A DNA stretch of 64,000 nt from Verrucomicrobiia bacterium (GCA_022072455.1 JAJVHY010000013.1:1-64000); one strand, 5' to 3'; shown: positions 7,493 through 17,541, numbered from the stretch's first letter. The notes: a model not told the origin generated them from the letters alone. Program-made: numbers and translations.

Positions 7493-9191
7493 CCGCGACC
7501 GGCGTCACGCCCGCGCGCTGACGCGCCAACTTTCGCAACCGCCACCCGGCATTCACCAGCAACGCGACGGCCAGCAACCCCATCACCGCGCTCACGCCGC
7601 CGATGAAACGACTCCCCCCCGGCGTCAGCAGATTCTGATAAACCAACTGCGTCAACGCCGTCAGCGTCGTCCCGCACATGAACACCATCGGCACGAACAC
7701 GTACCACGTCTTCCGCCCGGCATGCCGCAACCACGAATACACAACCAACAACGCCAACGCCCCGAGCAACTGATTCGTCGCGCCAAATGCCGGCCAGATC
7801 GCTTTCCACGCCGGCATCGGCTGCCCAGTCGGCCCCTCGATCTGCACAAACACCATCACTGCCGGTATTGCCAAAGTCGCCGCCGTCCCCACGTAGCGCC
7901 CCACCGTCCCGGTCAATCCAAAAAACTCCTGCACGATGAACCGCCCCAGCCGTGTGCACGTATCGAGCGTCGTCAGTAAAAATGTGCTCACCGCCAGCAA
8001 CCCGAACGTCGTCGCCAACTGCGGATTGATTCCAAACACACCCAAAAACTTTCCCATCCCCAGCGCGAACACCGCGACCGGCGTCTGCCCGGCCGGTGCT
8101 TGTGCCAACACCATCACCGCCGCCAGCGCCACCACAGCCAACACCCCCTCCACCAACATCCCGCCATACGCGACCGGCCGCGCATCGCGTTCATTGGCCA
8201 ATTGCTTCGAGGTCGTGCCCGAGGCCACGATCGAATGAAACCCGCTCATCGCCCCGCAGGCCACCGTGATGAACAAAGCCGGGAACACATATCCAAGTTG
8301 CGCATCGCGCCACCCCCGGAACGCCGGATACTCCAGTGGCAAACTCCCGCTCCCGCCTCCCACCAAAATCCCGACCGCGCCCCCGACCAGACACGCGACC
8401 AACAAATACGACGACAAATAATCGCGCGGTTGCAGCAGCACCCAGACCGGCAACACCGCCGCCAGAAAGCAATAGCCGAGCAACCCGACACTCCACGTAT
8501 TCTTCGCCGACCCAAACCAGGCCGGCACCTGATCCGCCGTCCACGGCCAGACATGCCCCACCCACATCCCGACAAAGACCAACGGCACAAACACCACCGA
8601 GGCCGTGAGCAACGACAACTTCCACCGATACACCGCCACCCCGAACAACACCGCCAGCCCGATATACACCACCGACGCCGTCGCCACCGCCCCACCCTCG
8701 TGCAACAACTTCGGCGACTCCGGCGCAAAACTTGTCGCCGTCAAATCCAGAAACACAATCAACACATAAATCATCGCCAGCCAGATAAACGCCAGCAACG
8801 CGTGATACGCCAGCGGATCCAGATACCGTTTGCAGACCTGCCCGATCGTCTCGCCGCGGTGCCGCACGCTCGCCAGCAACGTCGTGAAATCATGAATCCC
8901 CCCCACCAGCACCGCGCCCACCACCACCCACAACAACGCCGGCCCCCACCCAAATGCCAACCCGGCAATGATCGGCCCCACAATCGGCCCCGCCCCGGCA
9001 ATCGAACTAAAATGATGCCCGAACAAAATCAACGGGTGCGTCGGCACGAAGTCCACCCCATCCTGGCTGGCGTGAGCCGGCGTGGGCCGGGCCGCATCCA
9101 TCTGAGTCTCACGCTCCAGAAACCGGCCGACCACCCGGTACGCGATCACAAAAACCGCCAAGACCCCAACCAGAAGCACTGCGATGTTCAT
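7476..9191 (-). CDS. cstA: CstA-family carbon starvation / peptide transporter
   Basis: About 571 residues with many transmembrane helices. Conserved CstA motifs are evident: HHFSSIAGAGPIVGPIIAG near the N-terminus and GGIHDF shortly after. Members take up peptides or pyruvate under carbon limitation. It is shorter than E. coli CstA (701 residues), as expected for the compact subfamily. I prefer the ATG at 9191 (MNIAVLLVGV) because it begins the first membrane helix; a TTG 12 codons upstream is possible. The 3' end overlaps the convergent rhomboid gene. Confidence 0.88.
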   Translation of the reverse strand: MNIAVLLVGVLAVFVIAYRVVGRFLERETQMDAARPTPAHASQDGVDFVPTHPLILFGHHFSSIAGAGPIVGPIIAGLAFGWGPALLWVVVGAVLVGGIHDFTTLLASVRHRGETIGQVCKRYLDPLAYHALLAFIWLAMIYVLIVFLDLTATSFAPESPKLLHEGGAVATASVVYIGLAVLFGVAVYRWKLSLLTASVVFVPLVFVGMWVGHVWPWTADQVPAWFGSAKNTWSVGLLGYCFLAAVLPVWVLLQPRDYLSSYLLVACLVGGAVGILVGGGSGSLPLEYPAFRGWRDAQLGYVFPALFITVACGAMSGFHSIVASGTTSKQLANERDARPVAYGGMLVEGVLAVVALAAVMVLAQAPAGQTPVAVFALGMGKFLGVFGINPQLATTFGLLAVSTFLLTTLDTCTRLGRFIVQEFFGLTGTVGRYVGTAATLAIPAVMVFVQIEGPTGQPMPAWKAIWPAFGATNQLLGALALLVVYSWLRHAGRKTWYVFVPMVFMCGTTLTALTQLVYQNLLTPGGSRFIGGVSAVMGLLAVALLVNAGWRLRKLARQRAGVTPVAVTETA

Positions 9192-9270
9192 GGCCAAGAT
9201 AGTAATCGGCTGCCGGAATAATTTCAAACGCTGACTTGCCCACGGCTGTCAAAGTCAGTACAACCTCACG

Positions 9271-10254
9271 GTGCGTAACGCCCTGTCCATCCTATTCACG
9301 CTGATTGTGCTGACCGGCTGCGGACGGGACGACATCAAAGTCTATCGCGTTCCGAAAGAACCGACTTCCGGCCTGCCCGCCGGCCATTCCCATCCCGAAC
9401 CGACTGCACAGCCCAGCCTGCCGCAACTCCGCTGGCAAACACCCGCCGGCTGGACTGAAGGCGCGCGGAGTGAGTTCCGCGTCGCCTCCTTTCGCGTCAA
9501 AGGCCCCGGCAACAAAGAAGCCGATGTCAGCGTCGTCCCGATACCCGGCAGTGCCGGCGGCGACCTCGGGAACGTCAATCGCTGGCGCGACCAAGTCAGT
9601 CAACCGCCCGTGACCGCCGCGGAACTGGCCCAAATTGCCCAGCAGATCGAAGTGGCCGGTGAACCAGCCGCGTTATATGACCAAGCTGGCGCCGGCCCGA
9701 CCGGCGATCCGACGCGCATTCTGGCGGTCATTCATCACCGCGCCGGCACCGCGTGGTTTTTCAAAATGACCGGCGACAGTCAGCATGTCGCGGAACAGAA
9801 ACCGGCCTTCATCGAATTTCTCCGCACACTCCAATTTGGCGGCAGCACTCCCCCGCCGCCCACCGCCGGTAATCCACGCTGGGCGCCGCCGGCTGATTGG
9901 ACCGAAGTTGCCGGCGGCCAGTTTTTGGTCGCGAAATTCACCATCGGCGGCACGCAGGCAGCGATCAACGTCAGTTCTTCCGTCGGTGATGGGGGTGGCT
10001 TGAGCGCGAACGTCAACCGCTGGCGCCGGCAGTTGGGACTGGGCGAACTGGCCGGCCCGGAATTGGCGAAGTCGGTGACGATGCTGCCCGGCGGAATTGC
10101 GTTTGTCGAGATGCGCGGGGAACGCGAAGCCGTCGTCGGCGCGGTTGTCACGCAACCCGGCCAGACGTGGTTCTATAAATTGGTGGGGGATCCGGCCGTG
10201 GTCGCCGCCCAGAAGGACGCGTTCACGAAATTTGTTCGGGGAGTGCAATACTGA
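9271..10254 (+). CDS. Lipoprotein of unknown function with internal duplication
   Basis: A 327-residue protein with GTG start, a lipoprotein signal (LIVLTGC, lipid-anchor Cys near residue 17) and two similar domains. The repeats begin LRWQTPAGWTEGARSEFRVA (about 55) and PRWAPPADWTEVAGGQFLVA (about 205); both continue with VNRWR and end with a WFxK/WFYK segment. It is one base upstream of the resB start, so co-transcription with cytochrome c assembly genes is likely. I do not recognise a function; periplasmic or outer-membrane location follows from the lipobox. Confidence 0.75.
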   Translation: MRNALSILFTLIVLTGCGRDDIKVYRVPKEPTSGLPAGHSHPEPTAQPSLPQLRWQTPAGWTEGARSEFRVASFRVKGPGNKEADVSVVPIPGSAGGDLGNVNRWRDQVSQPPVTAAELAQIAQQIEVAGEPAALYDQAGAGPTGDPTRILAVIHHRAGTAWFFKMTGDSQHVAEQKPAFIEFLRTLQFGGSTPPPPTAGNPRWAPPADWTEVAGGQFLVAKFTIGGTQAAINVSSSVGDGGGLSANVNRWRRQLGLGELAGPELAKSVTMLPGGIAFVEMRGEREAVVGAVVTQPGQTWFYKLVGDPAVVAAQKDAFTKFVRGVQY

Positions 10255-10255
10255 C

Positions 10256-11482
10256 ATGCTCGACCGCATTTACCGGATCATCACTTCACTGCGGCTGACA
10301 GTCGTGCTCCTGTCCTTGGGGTTGGTGCTGGTGTACTTGGGCACGGTCGCGCAAGAACCGCTGGGATTGTACGCGGCGCAACATCGCTTTTTCCGGTCGT
10401 TCTTTGTGGATGCCAGTTCGTTGTACGCGGCGGTGCACAAGTCAGTCGACATGTTGACGCAAAGCATGGGGCATCCCTTGAAGCCTTTGGAAGCCACGAA
10501 ACTCCTCAGCGCGCCGCGCCTCCCGGCTTTCCCCGGCGGGTACTTGATTGGCGTGCTGTTGTTGATCAATCTGTTCGCTGCGCACTTCCGCTATTACCAA
10601 CCCGGCAAACGGAAGATCGGTATCGCGCTGATTCACATCGGCGTCGTGCTCTTGCTTGTCGGCCAATTGCTCACGGACATTCTCGCGACCGAAAGCCTCC
10701 TCCACCTGCGCCACGGCGAAACAAAAAATTACACCGAAGCGTCGCGGCAATTCGAGCTGGTCGTGGTGGACACCACCGACCCGGTCACCGACAAGATCGT
10801 CGCGATCCCGACCGGCCGCTTGGCGCGACACCGTGAGATCCAGCATGCGGAACTCCCCTTCACGATCCGCGTCCAAACATTTTACCCCAACTCGGCGCTC
10901 GTCGAAAAGGCGGCCCCGGGGTACTCCGCAGTGGGGACCACGGCGGGTTTCGGGGCCGGCTTCTGGTGGCGCGAGGTGCCGCATGAGACGGAGATGGACA
11001 AACGCGACATGCCGTCCGCCATCGTCGAGTTACGCCCGCCGACCGGCTCGCTTGGGACATTTCTGACCTCGGCGTACCTCACCCGGCCCCAGGAATTCAC
11101 CCACGCTGGCCGCACCTATCAGTTGGGCATCCGCAATGAACGCTTCTACAAACCCTTCACGATTCACCTTCTCGAATTCAAACACGACAAATATCCCGGC
11201 ACTGAAATCCCGAAAAACTTTTCCAGTCGGGTCCGCCTCCAACGCCCCGCCACGGGCGAAGACCGGGAAGTCTTGATCTACATGAATAACCCGCTCCGGT
11301 ACGACGGCGAAACCTACTATCAAGCCAGCTTTGACCGGGACAACCAGGGTACCGTCCTCCAAGTCGTCCGCAATCCGAGTTGGCTGACCCCCTACCTCGC
11401 GTGTGTCCTCGTCAGCATCGGCTTGCTCTGGCAATTCTTCGCCCATCTCAGTGGCTTCGCCCGCAAACGCAAACCAGCATGA
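10256..11482 (+). CDS. resB: ResB-like cytochrome c biogenesis protein
   Basis: A 408-residue membrane protein of the ResB/Ccs1 family, part of the System II machinery that moves and attaches haem to apocytochromes c. It has an N-terminal helix (LRLTVVLLSLGLVLVYLGT), two further helices around 100-150, a long extracytoplasmic domain and a final C-terminal helix (LACVLVSIGLLWQFF). The arrangement matches the family. The ATG at 10256 follows the lipoprotein stop by one base and its stop overlaps the ccsA start by ATGA, so the three genes form one unit. Confidence 0.85.
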   Translation: MLDRIYRIITSLRLTVVLLSLGLVLVYLGTVAQEPLGLYAAQHRFFRSFFVDASSLYAAVHKSVDMLTQSMGHPLKPLEATKLLSAPRLPAFPGGYLIGVLLLINLFAAHFRYYQPGKRKIGIALIHIGVVLLLVGQLLTDILATESLLHLRHGETKNYTEASRQFELVVVDTTDPVTDKIVAIPTGRLARHREIQHAELPFTIRVQTFYPNSALVEKAAPGYSAVGTTAGFGAGFWWREVPHETEMDKRDMPSAIVELRPPTGSLGTFLTSAYLTRPQEFTHAGRTYQLGIRNERFYKPFTIHLLEFKHDKYPGTEIPKNFSSRVRLQRPATGEDREVLIYMNNPLRYDGETYYQASFDRDNQGTVLQVVRNPSWLTPYLACVLVSIGLLWQFFAHLSGFARKRKPA

Positions 11483-13398
11483 AAATCATTTATCGTCTCC
11501 TCCCTTGGTTGTTCCTGGCGTTGTTCGCCACGGAGATCGTTGTCGTCATGCTTCCGAAGTCGCCGGGGAAATTTCACACTGCTGAATTCGGGCGGCTGCC
11601 GGTCTTGCTGAATGGCCGGATCCAACCGTTCGACTCCGTGGGGCGCAATTCCCTGCTGCAAATCCGCAGTACCGGCGACGTCCCACTGGAAGAGGTGCCG
11701 TTCTGGAAGTTCTGGCATCACCCGGAAAAACTCCGCTCGACCGAGTGGCTGCTCGAAGTCTTTTTCAAACCGGAACAAGCCGACAACCGCCCGATTTTCC
11801 TGATTCATCACCCCGACCTGATCAGCGAACTGAAACTCACCGACAAAGGCCTCGAGAAATCCGGGTTGCGCTATTACTCATTCCAGGACCTCGGCCCCGT
11901 CCTTGCCGAAATCACCGCGCAAGGCCGCAAAGCCGGCGCCCTCGAAGACGCCAGCCGCACCACCTACCAGAAACAGGTGCTGAAACTCGCCAACGCCGTC
12001 GTCCTCTATCAACGCCTCAAAAACAGCATCCAACCGGAAGGCACGCACGACTTTGCCGAATTGTTGGAAACCTTCCGGCTCACCGTCACGCCGGGCATGG
12101 TTGCCCTGCGGGCGCAACAAGCCGGCGAAAAATTCGATGAGAAAATCTTGCGGCGGTTTTCCATGCTCGCGCAACAATTCGATGACCTCGGCAATTACGC
12201 CTATCCGCTCGTTGTCCCCCCGCTCGATCCGGCCAACAAAGACGGCTGGCAGACGATTGGCACGAGCGTGATGGAATCCATGCGGGCGGGCCAACTCGCT
12301 CCGGCCATCACCTTTTACGCGCGGATGGCGGCAGCCTATGGTCACGCTGACGCCGCCGAGTTCAACAGCGCCGTGGCCGGCTACAAGAACTGGTTGCTGA
12401 CCAATTTCTCCCGGGAAGTCAGCAAGGGGCAGTCGGAGTACTATTTCAATCGCATCAAGCTCTTCCTCCATGCGACGATCATTTACATCATGGCGTTTGT
12501 GCTGGCCTGTGGCGCGTTGTTGACCTTTGGCTTGGCGCCCAGCCTCTCCGAGTCGTTGCGACGGTCCGCGTTTTATCTCATCTGTCTGGCCTGCGTGGTA
12601 CACACCTTCGGGTTGGTCTACCGGATGGTGCTCGAAGGCCGGCCGCCGGTCACCAACCTCTACTCCTCCGCCATCTTCATCGGCTGGGGCGCATGCGTTT
12701 TGGGTCTCATCTTGGAGCGGATCTTCAAAATCGGCCTCGGCAGCGCGACGGCTGGCTTGGCCGGCTTCATCACCCTGCTCATCGCCCACAACCTCGCCCT
12801 CGGCGGCGACACCATGGAAATGCTGCGCGCCGTGCTCGACACCAATTTCTGGCTGGCGACACATGTCGTCACCATCACCCTCGGCTATTCGGCCACGTTC
12901 ATGGCCGGGGCCCTGGCGCTGGCCTACATCGTCCTCGGGGTCTTCACCCCACTGCTCGCCACGCAAACCGGCGACTCCACGCTGGGCAAGGCCCTCACCA
13001 AAATGGTCTACGCGATCATCTGCTTCGCCACGCTCTTCAGCTTTGTCGGCACCGTCCTCGGCGGCATTTGGGCTGACCAATCGTGGGGCCGTTTCTGGGG
13101 TTGGGATCCGAAAGAGAACGGCGCCTTGATCATCGTCATCTGGAACGCGATCATCCTCCACGCCCGGTGGGGCGGACTGATCCGCGACCGCGGCCTGATG
13201 AACCTAGCCATCTTCGGCAACATCGTCACCGCCTTCTCCTGGTTCGGCGTCAACATGCTCGGCATCGGCCTCCACAGCTACGGCTTCATGGACGCGGCGT
13301 TCAAATGGCTGATGCTATTCAACGTCACTCAGATCGCCCTCATCCTCCTCGGCCTCGTCCCGCTCCACCGCTGGCGCAGTTTCCGCCCGGCAACTTGA
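11479..13398 (+). CDS. ccsA: CcsA/ResC-like cytochrome c assembly protein with long N-terminal extension
   Basis: A 639-residue protein. The C-terminal 300 residues are a CcsA/ResC channel: multiple helices and the haem-binding tryptophan-rich motif WGRFWGWDPKENG followed by conserved His residues. The N-terminal half (about 30-340) is a predicted extracytoplasmic region after one helix, with no identified fold, starting LPVLLNGRIQPFDSVGRN. This extended form occurs in Bacteroidetes- and Verrucomicrobia-type System II proteins. Translationally coupled to resB. Together they attach haem to c-type cytochromes. Confidence 0.85.
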   Translation: MKIIYRLLPWLFLALFATEIVVVMLPKSPGKFHTAEFGRLPVLLNGRIQPFDSVGRNSLLQIRSTGDVPLEEVPFWKFWHHPEKLRSTEWLLEVFFKPEQADNRPIFLIHHPDLISELKLTDKGLEKSGLRYYSFQDLGPVLAEITAQGRKAGALEDASRTTYQKQVLKLANAVVLYQRLKNSIQPEGTHDFAELLETFRLTVTPGMVALRAQQAGEKFDEKILRRFSMLAQQFDDLGNYAYPLVVPPLDPANKDGWQTIGTSVMESMRAGQLAPAITFYARMAAAYGHADAAEFNSAVAGYKNWLLTNFSREVSKGQSEYYFNRIKLFLHATIIYIMAFVLACGALLTFGLAPSLSESLRRSAFYLICLACVVHTFGLVYRMVLEGRPPVTNLYSSAIFIGWGACVLGLILERIFKIGLGSATAGLAGFITLLIAHNLALGGDTMEMLRAVLDTNFWLATHVVTITLGYSATFMAGALALAYIVLGVFTPLLATQTGDSTLGKALTKMVYAIICFATLFSFVGTVLGGIWADQSWGRFWGWDPKENGALIIVIWNAIILHARWGGLIRDRGLMNLAIFGNIVTAFSWFGVNMLGIGLHSYGFMDAAFKWLMLFNVTQIALILLGLVPLHRWRSFRPAT

Positions 13399-13459
13399 TC
13401 GGCTCTGCTGCCGGCGCGGCGCTTGCCAAGCCCCGGCAAATCTTGTACTGGAAGATTCA

Positions 13460-14419
13460 ATGGTTCAACGCACCTTCGGCAAAACCGGCTGGCGGGTCTC
13501 CGAGATCGGCCTCGGCGGCTGGCAATTCGGCGGCCCCATCACCTTGGATGGGAAACCCGACGGCTGGACCGGGATTTCCGACGCCGAATCCTGCGCCGCC
13601 GTCCAACGCGCCGTCGAACTCGGCCTCAACTTCTTCGACACCTCCGACCAATACGGCTGGGGCCGCAGCGAGGAGATTCTCGGCCAGGCGCTCAAAGACT
13701 GCCGGAGCCGCGTTTTCATCGCCTCCAAGGTCGGGTTCAGCCAGACAGCCGACGGCCACCGTGTCCTCAACGAAGACCGCGGCTACATCATCACCGCCTG
13801 CGAAGCCAGCCTCCGCCGGCTCCAGACCGACCACCTCGACCTCTATCAATGCCACCTCTGGCGCACTGAACGCTGGCCGGAATTCCTCGACGCATTTGAA
13901 ACCCTCCAGCGCGCCGGCAAGATCCGCGCTTACGGAGTTTCCACCAACGATTTCGACATGGTCTTGCGCTTTGATGACCGGCGCGCCCTTGCCGCCGTTC
14001 AATGCAACTACAACATGCTTGACCGCCGCGCCGAACGCGACATCCTCCCCTACTGCCGGGCGCGCGGCATCGCCGTCATTGCCCGCGGCGTCCTCGCCAT
14101 GGGCAAACTCTCCGGCAACTACACCATAACCTCCCAGTTCGACCCGGACGACATCCGCTCCAAATGGCTCGCCCCCGCCAATCGCGAAGAGTTCGAGCGG
14201 CACCTCGACGCCGTGGAACGTCTCCGTCCCGTGGCCGCCCGCGCCGGCTACACGCTCCCGCAGTTGGCCGTGAAATTCGCCTTGAGCAACGTCGCCGTTT
14301 CCGTCGCCCTGATCGGCATGAAAAACCGGGCCCAAGTCGAGGCCAATGCCGGCACCAGCTTACTTCCGCCCATCACCCACGACGAAATGATCGCCGTGCG
14401 CGGCGCGGTCACCGGATAA
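13460..14419 (+). CDS. Aldo/keto reductase
   Basis: A 319-residue NADPH-dependent oxidoreductase of the AKR superfamily. The catalytic tetrad is visible: Asp and Tyr in FFDTSDQYGWGRSEE, Lys in IASKVGF and His in LYQCHLW. The C-terminal NADPH-binding stretch is ALIGMKNRAQVEAN. It resembles oxidoreductases acting on sugars or small carbonyls; no specific substrate can be given. Follows ccsA after 61 bp and precedes a small membrane protein. Confidence 0.88.
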   Translation: MVQRTFGKTGWRVSEIGLGGWQFGGPITLDGKPDGWTGISDAESCAAVQRAVELGLNFFDTSDQYGWGRSEEILGQALKDCRSRVFIASKVGFSQTADGHRVLNEDRGYIITACEASLRRLQTDHLDLYQCHLWRTERWPEFLDAFETLQRAGKIRAYGVSTNDFDMVLRFDDRRALAAVQCNYNMLDRRAERDILPYCRARGIAVIARGVLAMGKLSGNYTITSQFDPDDIRSKWLAPANREEFERHLDAVERLRPVAARAGYTLPQLAVKFALSNVAVSVALIGMKNRAQVEANAGTSLLPPITHDEMIAVRGAVTG

Positions 14420-14424
14420 TTTTT

Positions 14425-14934
14425 ATGCTTCAAATGGGAAAAATCTTCATCGGCATGGCCTTCTGGAATGTCGTTCTTTTTGCCGTCACAATTTACTTCG
14501 GCCTGACCCATCGCTCCGCCAACTGGCTCCACCAAGGACTGGGCGTGTTGACCGGCCTCTACACCTGCCTGACCCATTGCGTCGTCATGATGCACTTCAT
14601 GGGTTCCGGCAAAGGCATCAAAGAAGCCATCGCCACCCATCACATCCCCAACGATCCCCAGACCGGTTACACCCGCCGGATCCGCCGGCTGACTGCCCGC
14701 AGTTCCGCGATGGCGACCTTTGGCTGCCTCACGATCATCGCGGCGGTGTTGCTGGGCGGCGCGAAAGATACCGGCCTCTCGCGCGGCATGCTCCACGCGT
14801 GGGTCTCGTGGGTTGTCGTGGTGTTCAATCTCTACGCCTTCTGGGTCGAATACAAAGTCATCCGCGAAAACACCGCGATCATTCGCGAGATCAACGCGCA
14901 AATCGCCCAGCACTCACCGGCCCCCACCTCGTAA
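14425..14934 (+). CDS. Four-helix membrane protein of unknown function
   Basis: A 169-residue protein starting six bases after the aldo/keto reductase. Four hydrophobic segments are seen at about 5-25, 38-62, 96-112 and 122-145. Histidines lie in or beside helices (LTHRSANWLHQG, LTHCVVMMHFMG, LHAWVSW), a pattern that could hold a metal or haem, although this is only inference. I do not recognise the family. The position downstream of cytochrome c assembly genes fits a redox-membrane context. Confidence 0.65.
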   Translation: MLQMGKIFIGMAFWNVVLFAVTIYFGLTHRSANWLHQGLGVLTGLYTCLTHCVVMMHFMGSGKGIKEAIATHHIPNDPQTGYTRRIRRLTARSSAMATFGCLTIIAAVLLGGAKDTGLSRGMLHAWVSWVVVVFNLYAFWVEYKVIRENTAIIREINAQIAQHSPAPTS

Positions 14935-14950
14935 GCGCCTGCGCGGGTTG

Positions 14951-15013
14951 TCGGCCGACTCTGCCAGTCGGCCAGCCGCGAACAGCGACCGCGCCGAGAC
15001 GCAGTCTCGGCCT
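14951..15013. repeat. Double-hairpin intergenic element
   Basis: Two perfect stems lie side by side: GGCCGACT/AGTCGGCC (14953-14973) and GCCGAGAC/GTCTCGGC (14993-15011). This is one of several similar two-hairpin elements in the window. It occupies much of the 227-bp gap before hppA; I see nothing else in that gap. Confidence 0.6.
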
Positions 15014-15161
15014 GCAATACACCTCTTGGCTTCGTGGCGTGAGACCGCCGGGCCACAGTTCGCCGGTCCTGCGCCAGTCCAAAAATCTCTTGACCGGCAG
15101 CCGGCCACCCGATAAACACTTCGCCAGTTTCCCCCACGAAGGAGTCGAACGGATAAATACA

Positions 15162-17429
15162 ATGATAACGAAACTCATGTTGTGTCTCTTCACCCTTGGC
15201 TTGGCCCATCCGGCATGGGCGGCCATTTCCCTAAGCACGGAAAAACCTGCCATCCCGCCGATCTGGTGGGTGTCGCCGATCGGTGCGCTGGTCGCGCTGG
15301 CTGCCGCCGCGTATTTCTATACGTGGATGAAGAAACAATCCGAAGGCGACGCCACGCAAATCAAAATCGCTGGCCACGTGCGCGCGGGCGCGTTGGCCTA
15401 CCTGAAACAACAGTACAAAGTCGTCGCCATCGTGTTCGCGGTGGTGTTTGTGCTGCTGGCGATCCTCGCGTTTGGATTGGGCGTGCAGGAACCCATCGCG
15501 CCGTTCGCGTTCCTGACCGGCGGCTTGGTTTCGGGACTGACCGGCTTCATCGGGATGAAGACGGCCACGTTCGCGAACAACCGCACCGCGGCCGCCGCCA
15601 AGAATTCACTCAATGACGGCCTCAAAGTCGCGTTCCGCAGCGGCGCGGTCATGGGCTTGAACGTTGTGGGCTTTGGCGTGCTCGCGATCTCTATCTGGTT
15701 CTACTGCCTCTATACGATGACCGATTTCGGTATTCACAAAGTCACGGTCGCCCTGCTCTCCTACAGTTTCGGCGCGAGCCTCCAAGCCCTCTTCGCCCGC
15801 GTCGGCGGCGGCATCTTCACGAAAGCCGCGGACGTCGGCGCCGACCTCGTCGGCAAAGTTGAAGCCGGCATTCCGGAAGATGACCCGCGCAATCCGGCCA
15901 CCATCGCGGACAACGTTGGCGACAACGTTGGCGACGTCGCCGGCATGGGCGCGGACTTGTACGAATCGTTCTGCGGCGCAATCCTCGCGGCGGCAGCGCT
16001 CGGCGCGGCGGCGTTTATTGCCAGCAATACCGAACTGGCGGTCCGCGCGGCAGTGTTGCCCATGGTCATTGCCGGTATCGGCACGGTCTTGAGTGTCGTC
16101 GGCGTTCTGGTTGTTCGCACGAAGGAAGGCGCGACACAAAAACAACTGCTCGCGTCATTGGCGCGGGGCGTGAATCTCAGTTCGCTCCTGATCGTGGTCG
16201 CCTCGTATTTCACCGTGAAGCTGCTGTTGCCGGAACACTTCGGCGTGTTCTGGTCCATCGTCAGCGGCCTGGTCGCCGGCCTCGTCATCGCAAAAGCGAC
16301 GGAGTACTACACGGCCGCGGACTTCAAGCCGACCCAGTTCATTGCCAATCAGGCGAAGACTGGCCCGGCCACTGTCATCATCGCCGGGATCGCCGTCGGC
16401 TTCCTTTCGACCTGGATTCCAGTCATAGCAACGGTGGTCGGCATCATCGTCGCCTACGGCGTAGCGGGCGGGTTCGGCAATATGGAATACGGTCTGTATG
16501 GCATTGGCGTGGCGGCTGTCGGCATGCTCTCGACCCTCGGCATCACCCTGGCCACCGACGCGTATGGTCCGATTGCGGACAACGCCGGCGGCAACGCGGA
16601 AATGAGTCATCAACCGCCGTTCGTCCGTGAACGCACCGATGCGCTGGATTCGCTCGGCAACACAACTGCGGCGACCGGCAAAGGCTTCGCGATCGGTTCG
16701 GCGGCCTTGACGGCGCTGGCGTTGCTGGCGGCGTTCATGGAAGAAGTGCGGGTCAGCATGGCGCGCGGCATGGACGCCCTTCAGGCGCAAGCCATCGTGA
16801 AGATGCCGCTGGATAAATTTGTCGAGCAGTTCGACATCACCCTGCTCAATCCGACGGTGTTGGCCGGCATCTTCATCGGCGCGATGCTCGTCTGCGTGTT
16901 CTGCGCGTTGACGATGCTTGCCGTGGGCCGCGCGGCCGGCAAAATGGTTGAGGAAGTCCGTCGGCAATTCAAAGAAATCGTCGGCATCATGGACGGTAAG
17001 GCCGAACCCGACTACGCCTCCTGCGTCGCGATCAGCACCCAAGGCGCGCAACGGGAAATGGTCTTGCCGAGTATCCTTGCGGTCGTGGTGCCGGTCGTCA
17101 CCGGCATGATCTTCGGCGTGGCTGGCGTTCTCGGCTTGCTCGTCGGCGGTCTGAGCACCGGCTTCCTCGTCGCCGTCACCATGGCCAACGCCGGTGGCGC
17201 GTGGGACAACGCCAAGAAATACATCGAGAGCGGCCAGCTCGGCGGCAAACGCAGCGATGCACACAAGGCCGCGGTCGTTGGCGACACCGTGGGCGATCCG
17301 TTCAAGGACACCAGCGGCCCGTCGTTGAACATCCTCATCAAACTGATGAGCATCGTCAGCATCGTCGTGGCCGGCGTCGTCGTGAAAGTCTCGCCGGTCG
17401 TCGCGGGTTGGCTGCACATGACCAAGTAA
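15162..17429 (+). CDS. hppA: Membrane-bound ion-translocating pyrophosphatase, probably potassium-dependent
   Basis: A 755-residue integral membrane enzyme that hydrolyses cytoplasmic PPi and pumps H+ and/or Na+. The acidic substrate motifs are present: DVGADLVGKVEAGIPEDD and NVGDNVGDVAG, and the C-terminal GDTVGDPFKDTSGPS. The segment GNTTAAT has Ala and Thr at the positions that mark K+-dependent enzymes (GNTTKA in K+-independent ones). An N-terminal signal-like helix (MLCLFTLGLAHPAWA) precedes the first conserved helix. The start at 15162 is an ATG; an AAGGAG lies about 17 bases upstream, further than ideal. Ion specificity cannot be read by eye. Confidence 0.93.
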   Translation: MITKLMLCLFTLGLAHPAWAAISLSTEKPAIPPIWWVSPIGALVALAAAAYFYTWMKKQSEGDATQIKIAGHVRAGALAYLKQQYKVVAIVFAVVFVLLAILAFGLGVQEPIAPFAFLTGGLVSGLTGFIGMKTATFANNRTAAAAKNSLNDGLKVAFRSGAVMGLNVVGFGVLAISIWFYCLYTMTDFGIHKVTVALLSYSFGASLQALFARVGGGIFTKAADVGADLVGKVEAGIPEDDPRNPATIADNVGDNVGDVAGMGADLYESFCGAILAAAALGAAAFIASNTELAVRAAVLPMVIAGIGTVLSVVGVLVVRTKEGATQKQLLASLARGVNLSSLLIVVASYFTVKLLLPEHFGVFWSIVSGLVAGLVIAKATEYYTAADFKPTQFIANQAKTGPATVIIAGIAVGFLSTWIPVIATVVGIIVAYGVAGGFGNMEYGLYGIGVAAVGMLSTLGITLATDAYGPIADNAGGNAEMSHQPPFVRERTDALDSLGNTTAATGKGFAIGSAALTALALLAAFMEEVRVSMARGMDALQAQAIVKMPLDKFVEQFDITLLNPTVLAGIFIGAMLVCVFCALTMLAVGRAAGKMVEEVRRQFKEIVGIMDGKAEPDYASCVAISTQGAQREMVLPSILAVVVPVVTGMIFGVAGVLGLLVGGLSTGFLVAVTMANAGGAWDNAKKYIESGQLGGKRSDAHKAAVVGDTVGDPFKDTSGPSLNILIKLMSIVSIVVAGVVVKVSPVVAGWLHMTK

Positions 17430-17444
17430 GTCGGTCACGTTTCA

Positions 17445-17487
17445 CAAACGCGGTGGCTGTCGCAAGACGGCCACCGCGTTTGCTTTT
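17445..17487 (+). terminator. Strong intrinsic terminator after hppA
   Basis: Stem CAAACGCGGTGGC (17445-17457) pairs with GCCACCGCGTTTG (17470-17482); four more pairs extend it to a GCAA tetraloop. A short T run follows. Confidence 0.8.
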
Positions 17488-17541
17488 GTGCGAACGACTG
17501 AGTGCCAGAACACAGAAATTCCTTGTGGGAGCGGCGGGGAC

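Noticed and set aside
11878-13161. Long antisense reading frame opposite ccsA
   Set aside because: Its product is low-complexity and Asp/Gly/Arg-rich; the plus-strand frame has clear CcsA motifs. Such frames are common in this codon-biased DNA.
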